From assembly GCA_035946955.1 (NCBI GenBank), contig DASYYE010000294.1, positions 1 through 10,843 on the forward strand: a stretch of 10,843 nt of DNA. Direction: 5' to 3'. Shown one piece after another: positions 5,921-10,843 of the stretch. The translations under genes were made by a program, and so were the position numbers. The notes below the pieces were generated by a model that saw only the letters and a list, made by a program, of their open reading frames with translations, did no database searches and was not told where the DNA came from. Numbering within the stretch: the first letter of the stretch is position 1; each line of letters opens with the position of its first letter. This stretch comes from DASYYE01 sp035946955. GTDB lineage: Bacteria; Actinomycetota; Actinomycetes; Streptosporangiales; Streptosporangiaceae.

Positions 5921-7759
5921 TCACCGACCCTCCACCGTGGGGGGCTCATGCGACATAGGTGGTGCGGTGCCCGTCCAGGCAGAGGGCGTGCCTGGTGTGG
6001 CTGGTGTGGCTGGTGTGGCTGGTAGGGCGTCTCCTGCGCCTGGTGAGGCTGGCGTGGTGTAGGTCGAGCCTAGTGTGGCTGATGTGTCAGTTGTGACAGA
6101 GTCCGCTGGCGTGGCTTGTGCGGTGCTCTCCTGACGGCCGCGCAGCCAGCCGCTCTGCAGCGAGGAAGCGATGGCGCGGGCCGCCTCTGGCGAGGGGAGG
6201 TCGGCAGGTGCTGGGTCTTTGGTGGCGGATGGCCCGACCAGTGGCGGAGTGTCCCGCAGGAACGGGGACAGGCTCGCCTGCCGGGTGCGGTGGGGGAGGC
6301 CGGGTGAGCCGGGGGTCCGCTGGACGCGGCGCACCGTGATGACGGGCTCGTCCTCCACCCGCGCATTGACTGCGGCTGGCGGCTGGGCGCTGGCGGCTGG
6401 TGCCGACGCTGGCCTGCTGGCGTGCCTGGGGGGCGGCTTGGGATGTGCGGCTGGTGCAGTGGGTGGCCTCATGTGGGGTATGGCCGGGGGCGGGCCATCC
6501 TCAGCGGTGCCCGGCTCACCTCCAACAGACAGCCAGCGCGCCCCGAAACGGCGGTTGGGCTGAGACACGGTCAGCTCGGGGAACTCGGCTTGGTCGCGGC
6601 TGATCGGTGTGACCTCGGTGGCGGCCTGGACCACCAGGGCCGCGGGCAAGACCACGACCGCTGTCGTGCCTACGTACGGTTCGGAGTGCAGCGTGACCTT
6701 CATGCGGTGCCGGGCGGCCAGCTTGCCAGCCACGAACAGGCCGAGCCGGTCGGTGTCGGCGAGGTCGAAGTCCAGCGGGACGGTCAGGTCCTGGTTGATC
6801 GTGGCGAGCTGGTCGGCCTCGATGCCCAGGCCGCTGTCCTCGATCTCCACTATGTAGCGGTCATCGTCCCGCTTGGTCCTGACGTGGACCGGCGTCCCGG
6901 ACGGCGAGTACAGGGTCGCGTTCTCGATCAGCTCAGCCAGCAGGTGGATCATGTCCGCGACGACCAGCCCCCCGAGCGCATCCTCCGGGCTGGTCCGGAC
7001 GGTGACCCGTGTGTAGTCCTCGACCTCCGCCATGGCAGCGCGGATGACGTCGATCATCGGCACCGGCTCGTCAAAGGAGCGCGGGCTGGCCGCGCCCGCC
7101 ACGATGGTCAGGCTCTCCGCGTGGCGGCGCATGCGGGTGGTCAGGTGGTCGAGGGCGAAGAGGTCTGCCAGCGCGTCGGGGTCAGAGGCCTTATGTTCCA
7201 GGGTGTCGATCAGCTGCAGCTGACGCTGCAGCAGTGACTGGCTGCGCCGGGCGAGGCTGATGAAGACCTCGCTGAGGCCCATGGTGCGCAGGCTGGCCTG
7301 GTCTGTGGCCGCCTCGGCGGCCCGGTGGCGCAGGCCGGTCATAGCCGCGATGACCCGGGCGGCCTCTGCGGTCTCCAGGGTCGGCCAGCCGTTGCTGCGG
7401 TCACCGCGGCGCCTGCGGGTGGACTGAGGCCATCCCCGGGCGGCCAGGCGTTCGGCCGCGTCAGCGAGGTCCGTCATGTCCCGCTCGATGCGCTGAGTGA
7501 ACGACCAGGCCGAGATGATGGCGAAGACCGCGATGAAGATGCCTCCGCCGGACAGGAGCACTAATCCGAGCACTATGCGGTAGTCATGCGCGGGGGAGCG
7601 CCACCACGTCGGCCCGCTGCCGAGCGCGACACCGACCGCCAGCGCCCACAGGAATGCCACAACGCCGGCTGGCAGTGCCAGCCTCACCACAAAGGTGGCC
7701 TTGGTCGAACGGTGGGGGCCGAGTGGCCGCTCCGCGTCTGCCGAGGTGCGCGCGCCCAA
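5921..7759 (-). CDS. cvnA: conservon sensor histidine kinase (CvnA-type)
   Basis: This 612-residue membrane protein has two transmembrane helices (about 22-47 and 61-85) with only a short outside loop between them, so it is probably not a classical ligand sensor. A cytoplasmic coiled region (about 86-150) leads to an H-box-like D-H-L-T-T-R-M-R-R-H-A-E (204-215). The ATPase domain shows the N-box L-A-E-L-I-E-N-A-T (274-282), the G1 box E-D-S-G-L-G-I (307-313), then D-R-L-G-L-F-V-A and G-T-T-A. The last 200 residues are a disordered Pro/Ala/Thr tail that contains the L-Q-S-G-W-L-R-G-R element often seen near conservon kinase C-termini. The start is TTG at 7757-7759 with AGGAG nine bases upstream; an in-frame TGA lies just before it. 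The Roadblock gene that should follow is missing. Confidence 0.9.
   Translation of the reverse strand: MGARTSADAERPLGPHRSTKATFVVRLALPAGVVAFLWALAVGVALGSGPTWWRSPAHDYRIVLGLVLLSGGGIFIAVFAIISAWSFTQRIERDMTDLADAAERLAARGWPQSTRRRRGDRSNGWPTLETAEAARVIAAMTGLRHRAAEAATDQASLRTMGLSEVFISLARRSQSLLQRQLQLIDTLEHKASDPDALADLFALDHLTTRMRRHAESLTIVAGAASPRSFDEPVPMIDVIRAAMAEVEDYTRVTVRTSPEDALGGLVVADMIHLLAELIENATLYSPSGTPVHVRTKRDDDRYIVEIEDSGLGIEADQLATINQDLTVPLDFDLADTDRLGLFVAGKLAARHRMKVTLHSEPYVGTTAVVVLPAALVVQAATEVTPISRDQAEFPELTVSQPNRRFGARWLSVGGEPGTAEDGPPPAIPHMRPPTAPAAHPKPPPRHASRPASAPAASAQPPAAVNARVEDEPVITVRRVQRTPGSPGLPHRTRQASLSPFLRDTPPLVGPSATKDPAPADLPSPEAARAIASSLQSGWLRGRQESTAQATPADSVTTDTSATLGSTYTTPASPGAGDALPATPATPATPGTPSAWTGTAPPMSHEPPTVEGR
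5992..6027. repeat. 9-bp tandem repeat inside the kinase tail
   Basis: The unit CTGGTGTGG occurs three times in a row from 5992, with a fourth diverged copy (CTGGTAGGG) ending at 6027. In the kinase frame it encodes a Thr-Pro-Ala repeat (T-P-A-T-P-A-T-P-G-T-P) in the disordered C-terminal tail. Similar but decayed units follow to about 6090. The repeat could change in copy number without breaking the frame. Confidence 0.75.
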
Positions 7760-7865
7760 TGTTGCTCACTCCTGCTCGAAGCCGTCAGGGAGCACACTGT
7801 GACCGCCTGAACCCAGACGACCCCCACTCAGCGCACCCTCTTACACCCCAGTGCACCATCTTGCG

Positions 7866-8089
7866 CTACTCGGCACTAAATTGTCCTTGTAATTCATAGA
7901 ATCGCCGCTTTGTCTTCAGGGGGAAGCCGCGTTTACCGATGGCGGTGCCACCGGCGCCGGTCCGGCCACGCTCGATGTCGGCATGGCCCGTACGCTCAGC
8001 CCGGCCCGGCCTGCCAGTTCCTCCTGGGTGAGGCCGGAAGCGGACCGGTGGTGGCGCCGCAGTGCGCCGAACCCGTCATGGACAGCGAC
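7866..8089 (-). pseudogene. frameshifted helix-turn-helix (XRE) regulator remnant
   Basis: One - strand frame encodes F-G-A-L-R-R-H-H-R-S-A-S-G-L-T-Q-E-E-L and A-G-R-A-G-L-S-V-R-A-M, an unmistakable XRE helix-turn-helix as found at the N-terminus of actinomycete regulators. The expected next residues, S-D-I-E-R-G-R-T, are present but one frame over, as if one base had been lost near 7979-7983. After that the shifted frame continues to TAG 7866-7868 without family resemblance, so the rest of the domain is also gone. No good start codon precedes the match; the open frame extends upstream to 8209. It lies just upstream of the kinase gene. Confidence 0.55.
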
Positions 8090-8717
8090 CAGACTGGCCT
8101 GCTGGGTCACGGCAGGCACCCCAGCCGGTACCTGCCCTGGCAGCCCATGCCTGCGTCCAATTTGCGTCCTGACCTGTGTCCCGATGAGCCTGGTGGCCGG
8201 CGCGGCCACTAGCTGGAAGAGCGTGTCTTATACCCGGAGGGCGCCTTTCCAACCGGTGGCTGGGGCGCTGGGAAACCACTGTGGCAACTCTGCCGGATTC
8301 TCCTCCGGTAAGACCTCATTGACCAATAATGACAGATCTATGGCTCTGTAGAACGAATCAGCCAGAAGTTTGGGGGACAGCTGGGGCAGGTTTGGATGGC
8401 GGGGCCCTGCGCCCATTTTTGTTCGCGCCAAACGGGATGGTTATGCGGCTTTCGCACCACTTGGGTACTGGCGTGCTGGCAGGTGTGACACTGGCCGTGC
8501 TGGCCGCCGGGCGCGGCAGCGCGTGCTCACGCGGTACGCCGCCGGCCAGCACGTCCCGTCTGTGGCATGGCCAGCGGGTCCTGTCAGGTCCAGGCCACAG
8601 CGACTGACCCGGGGCGGCGGGGTACGGGCGGTGGCTGGCGGCTCGTGGGCCTCGGCGGAGACTGCTCGGGGTGCGGTGGAGGCGGTCGGCCCGCCCGTGC
8701 CGGGCAGAACCCCCTCC
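8090..8717. other. stretch without a convincing gene
   Basis: Between the helix-turn-helix remnant and the end of the transglycosylase gene I find no gene with a good start, codon use and family match. The part around 8220-8430 is poorer in GC than its surroundings and contains one - strand frame described separately. The part 8430-8717 has many overlapping open frames with low-complexity translations, which I take as noise of high-GC DNA. A short inverted repeat, GCCCG (8693-8697) and CGGGC (8701-8705), lies 13 bases past the stop of the transglycosylase gene and might be a weak terminator. Confidence 0.5.
8228..8416 (-). CDS. possible small protein, or fragment, of unknown function
   Basis: From ATG 8416 (or TTG 8431, same frame) a frame of 62-67 codons runs to TAA. 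The translation is balanced and protein-like, with segments such as LLADSFYRAIDLSLLVNEVL and ENPAELPQWFPSAP, unlike the low-complexity shadows around it. There is no visible ribosome binding site and I recognise no family. Codon use is less G/C-ending than in neighbouring genes, which would fit a transferred or decaying piece. The same frame continues after the stop toward the helix-turn-helix remnant, so both could derive from one older gene. Confidence 0.25.
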   Translation of the reverse strand: MGAGPRHPNLPQLSPKLLADSFYRAIDLSLLVNEVLPEENPAELPQWFPSAPATGWKGALRV

Positions 8718-9770
8718 TCAGCCGTGCAGCTCGTCCCAGTGCTGGGGCAGCGGGCTGTCCGGGAACCACTCGGCGTGTGTGCGCAGGACACGCTCCAGCA
8801 TCTCCGCCAAGGTACCGCCTGCGAGCGCGGCCCGGATGTCTTCCGTGACCGTCAGAACGGTCCACAGGTTATGGAAACTCAGGCCCTCGGGGTCGGCGAA
8901 CACCGCTGCCGAGCCATTTTCCCGGCAGGGTGGGCAGCCGCATGAAAAACCCTCACCGGCCGTTGTTAGCAGGCCGGGGTCACGTACCGCGCCGAACGGC
9001 GTCATGTACCAGCCCGACCTGGCGTAGTGGGCGTATGAGGCCGAGTCGAAGACATCCGCCCCAAGGTAAGCGAAGAACGGCAGCTCCAGCGGGTCGCCCG
9101 CGCCGTAGATATGGATAGGCAGGCCGTCCGGTACCTGTGCCCTGGTCGCGCGGAGCGTCTTCGCCACGAACCGCAGGTCGTGCGCACGGGTGAAGAACGG
9201 GACCAGGCTCCCCAGCGCGAGGTAGGCCACACCCAGTTCCACCATCTGCTCGGTGCTGCGCTGACGCAGGTCGAGGAACCGGCCGCCCTGCTGCACCCCG
9301 GCCAGCAGGGTGCCCTCGGCTGACCGCTGCGCCTGCATGACCCGGCGCGCGGTGGCGTCCACCTTGCGCAGGGCGACGGTGTGGCTGTCGCCTGGTGAGG
9401 TCACCACGTCCAGCGGGGACACCACATCGGCGCCGATCGCGCGCTGGAACTCGACGATCTTCCGGTTGGACAGGTAGAGGGCGCGGCTGAACTGCTGGAA
9501 GGCCCCCGAGTCGGTCATCACCAGCCCGTCGAAGCCGAGGTACTCGTGCAGGCTGGTGCCGCCTGTCAGCAGCGCCCGCAGGTCGGCCTGCTTGTACAGG
9601 AAGAACGCATTGCAGATGCAGCCCCGGATGAGGTCCATGTCATGTGCGGTCCGGAACGCGCCGAACACCGAGTTGGCCTGGTGGACGGGCAGGAAGAGCG
9701 GCAGCGGCAGTTCGCGCCCGCTGGGGGTCACGAGTGTCCTGCCGGGACGGGTGCCCTGGGCCTGGGTCAT
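8718..9770 (-). CDS. archaeal-TGT/DpdA-like 7-deazaguanine transglycosylase
   Basis: This 350-residue enzyme is a tRNA-guanine transglycosylase family TIM barrel. It should swap a guanine for preQ0 in a nucleic acid. Asp87 in V-M-T-D-S-G-A-F-Q and Asp242 in V-F-D-S-A-S-Y-A-H-Y-A-R stand at the two catalytic positions, the second being the likely nucleophile. Zinc ligands are Cys277, Cys279, Cys282 (C-G-C-P-P-C) and His300 (F-H-N-L-W). The S-N-R-K-I-V-E-F-Q, P-L-D-V, G-A-G-D-P and F-D-S-A-S-Y blocks resemble archaeal TGT and DpdA; ordinary bacterial TGT has F-D-C-V-x-P-T-R at the last site. The length leaves room for little beyond the catalytic domain, and I see no PUA domain. I place the start at ATG 9770, which overlaps the queD stop by ATGA, rather than at ATG 9827. 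It closes the queCED operon. Function in DNA or in tRNA is open. Confidence 0.85.
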   Translation of the reverse strand: MTQAQGTRPGRTLVTPSGRELPLPLFLPVHQANSVFGAFRTAHDMDLIRGCICNAFFLYKQADLRALLTGGTSLHEYLGFDGLVMTDSGAFQQFSRALYLSNRKIVEFQRAIGADVVSPLDVVTSPGDSHTVALRKVDATARRVMQAQRSAEGTLLAGVQQGGRFLDLRQRSTEQMVELGVAYLALGSLVPFFTRAHDLRFVAKTLRATRAQVPDGLPIHIYGAGDPLELPFFAYLGADVFDSASYAHYARSGWYMTPFGAVRDPGLLTTAGEGFSCGCPPCRENGSAAVFADPEGLSFHNLWTVLTVTEDIRAALAGGTLAEMLERVLRTHAEWFPDSPLPQHWDELHG

Positions 9771-10126
9771 GTCGCTGGCCCCCGGTAGGTGCAGCCTGAC
9801 GTGCAGGTCTCGCGCACCACGACGCATGACAACGGCAGTGCTCCCGCGAGCCGGTCCCAGATCCAGCGGGCCAGGTTCTCACTGGTGGGGTTGCCGAGGC
9901 CGGGCACCTCGTTGAGGTAGCGGTGGTCGAGTTCGTCGTGCAGCGGGGCGAAGGCGTCCTTGATGTCTGCGAAGTCCATCACCCAGCCGGTGTCCTCGCG
10001 CACCGGCCCGGCCACGTGCACCTCGATGCGGTAGGAGTGACCGTGCAGGCGGGCGCACTTGTGCCCATCAGGCATGTTGGCCAGGCGGTGGGCGGCTTCG
10101 AAGGTGAACTCGCGGAAGACCTCCAT
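9767..10126 (-). CDS. queD: 6-carboxytetrahydropterin synthase QueD
   Basis: The 119-residue protein has the expected length and all key residues of the QueD/6-pyruvoyltetrahydropterin synthase family. Zinc ligands are His13 (F-E-A-A-H-R-L) and His28, His30 (C-A-R-L-H-G-H-S-Y), with Cys24 as the catalytic Cys. The L-D-H-R-Y-L-N motif (66-72) supplies the catalytic His, P-T-S-E-N-L-A follows, and Glu106 in V-V-R-E-T is the likely pterin-anchoring residue. It converts 7,8-dihydroneopterin triphosphate to 6-carboxy-5,6,7,8-tetrahydropterin, the substrate of QueE. Start and stop overlap the neighbouring genes by ATGA on both sides. Confidence 0.94.
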   Translation of the reverse strand: MEVFREFTFEAAHRLANMPDGHKCARLHGHSYRIEVHVAGPVREDTGWVMDFADIKDAFAPLHDELDHRYLNEVPGLGNPTSENLARWIWDRLAGALPLSCVVVRETCTSGCTYRGPAT

Positions 10127-10773
10127 CACGGGATCCCCAGGTACTTGTGGGTCTGCATGCTGAGCCGCCACCGTGGGTGGGCCAGGCAGTAGGCCACTGC
10201 GAGCCGCGTGTTGCGGTCGCGTTCCGGCCCGTCCATGGGTTGCAGCAGCAGGCGGGGGAAGGCGAGGCCCTCGAACATCTCCGGGTCGGCACCCTCCTGC
10301 GGGTAGACGAGCTTGAGCTCGTCGCCGGTGGTCAGCTTGAGCGGTGCACCGGCCTTGGGGCTCACGCACACCCAGTCGAGACCGGCCGGCGGGTCGCACG
10401 TCCCATTGGTCTCCACCGCCACTTCGAACCCGGCCCCGTGGAGGGCCGCCACCGCGGCCTCGTCGAGTTGCAGCAGTGGCTCCCCGCCGGTGCACACGAC
10501 GAACGCCCCCGCCCGGCCCGCTCCGGCTGTCCCGGCGTCCCAGGCGGCGGCGACAGCGTCAGCCAGGTCGTCCCCGGTCGCGAACTTGCCCCCGCCCGGC
10601 CCGTCCGTGCCCACGAAGTCGGTGTCGCAGAACTGGCACACCGCCCGGCCACGGTCGCGTTCCCGGCCGGTCCACAGGTTGCAGGCGGCGAACCGGCAGA
10701 ACACGGCCGCGCGCCCAGCCTGGCTCCCCTCACCCTGCAAGGTGTAGTAGATCTCCTTGACCTGGTAGGTCAT
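10126..10773 (-). CDS. queE: 7-carboxy-7-deazaguanine synthase QueE (radical SAM)
   Basis: This 215-residue radical SAM enzyme turns 6-carboxytetrahydropterin into 7-carboxy-7-deazaguanine. It carries the special QueE cluster motif C-x14-C-x2-C (Cys31, Cys46, Cys49) instead of the usual C-x3-C-x2-C. The N-terminal Y-T-L-Q-G-E-G-S-Q-A-G-R block, the T-G-G-E-P SAM-binding motif (95-99), V-E-T-N-G-T, and the C-terminal M-Q-T-H-K-Y-L-G-I-P are all typical. The start ATG overlaps the queC stop by ATGA and has a G-rich GGGGAGGG upstream. The stop overlaps queD by ATGA. Confidence 0.95.
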   Translation of the reverse strand: MTYQVKEIYYTLQGEGSQAGRAAVFCRFAACNLWTGRERDRGRAVCQFCDTDFVGTDGPGGGKFATGDDLADAVAAAWDAGTAGAGRAGAFVVCTGGEPLLQLDEAAVAALHGAGFEVAVETNGTCDPPAGLDWVCVSPKAGAPLKLTTGDELKLVYPQEGADPEMFEGLAFPRLLLQPMDGPERDRNTRLAVAYCLAHPRWRLSMQTHKYLGIP

Positions 10774-10843
10774 CCCGCCCTCCCCGGCGCACCCGTCAGC
10801 GCCGGGTCGTCCAGGCCGAGTTGGGCGAACCCACGGCGCCGCA
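10770..10843 (-). CDS. queC: C-terminus of 7-cyano-7-deazaguanine synthase QueC (partial)
   Basis: The last 23 codons of a gene entering from the right edge read R-R-R-G-F-A-Q-L-G-L-D-D-P-A and end with TGA that overlaps the queE ATG. The R-R-x-G-F-A-x-x-G-x-x-D-P pattern is the usual end of QueC, just after its zinc-binding Cys cluster, which lies outside the window. QueC makes preQ0 from 7-carboxy-7-deazaguanine, ammonia and ATP. The call rests on this short match together with the gene order. Confidence 0.78.
   Translation of the reverse strand, partial: RRRGFAQLGLDDPALTGAPGRAG

Noticed and set aside
6422..7237. 271-codon + strand open frame opposite the kinase gene
   Set aside because: Antisense shadow of the histidine kinase, which has clear N- and G-boxes; no start signal or family match.
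8076..8279. Possible CRISPR, tRNA or rRNA signals in the non-coding stretch
   Set aside because: No regularly spaced repeats and no cloverleaf or conserved rRNA sequence could be found here or elsewhere in the window.
8370..8945. 191-codon + strand open frame
   Set aside because: Its second half is antisense to the transglycosylase gene, and the first half has a low-complexity Arg/Gly/Ala translation without a start signal.
9771..9827. Longer start for the transglycosylase at ATG 9827
   Set aside because: It would overlap queD by 61 bases; the ATG at 9770 overlaps by four bases as at the other two junctions.
9767..10495. 242-codon - strand frame that includes QueD at its end
   Set aside because: The part upstream of 10126 is an out-of-frame translation of queE; QueD begins at ATG 10126 with the ATGA overlap and family-typical N-terminus.

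Overview
The window is high-GC DNA from an actinomycete. Beyond base composition, the evidence is a Streptomyces-type conservon (signalling ATPase/histidine kinase, DUF742 protein and small G protein), a DUF397 protein, a lipobox lipoprotein and extensive start/stop overlaps. I cannot place it to genus.

Layout, left to right. Positions 1-1080 (+ strand) hold the 3' end of an unidentified gene, a small lipoprotein, an open in-frame extension behind the lipoprotein stop, a DUF397 protein and a strong hairpin terminator. Positions 1080-1476 contain only a small reading frame that seems to be broken by a frameshift. On the - strand, 1477-2776 carries an SRPBCC/AHSA1-type protein followed by an aldo/keto reductase, probably one operon, with two perfect inverted repeats upstream. 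Next, also on the - strand, is a 'mobile mystery' pair: an intact XRE regulator of the mobile mystery protein A type (3011-3505), and only the first 49 codons of its Fic-type partner (2865-3014). Repeated 12-bp elements lie over the regulator's promoter region. A Rieske non-heme iron oxygenase (3702-4901, +) ends one base from the convergent end of the conservon.

The conservon (7759 to 4903, -) runs histidine kinase, then DUF742, then small GTPase. The Roadblock/LC7 gene normally found between kinase and DUF742 is absent. Only a 16-codon reading frame resembling its N-terminus remains. Upstream of the kinase, 7866-8717 holds a frameshifted helix-turn-helix remnant and otherwise no convincing gene.

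The right end (8718-10843, -) is the most interesting part: a tightly coupled queC-queE-queD-tgt operon whose neighbours overlap by ATGA at all three junctions. QueD and QueE, together with QueC (only its C-terminus is in the window), would convert GTP-derived dihydroneopterin triphosphate to preQ0. The last gene encodes a 350-residue transglycosylase that looks like archaeal TGT and DpdA rather than ordinary bacterial TGT, and its length leaves little room for a PUA domain. Together they look like a device that makes preQ0 and inserts it into a nucleic acid. By analogy with Dpd systems the target could be DNA, but tRNA is not excluded from sequence alone. GTP cyclohydrolase (FolE) and any Dpd-type restriction genes would have to lie beyond the right edge or elsewhere.
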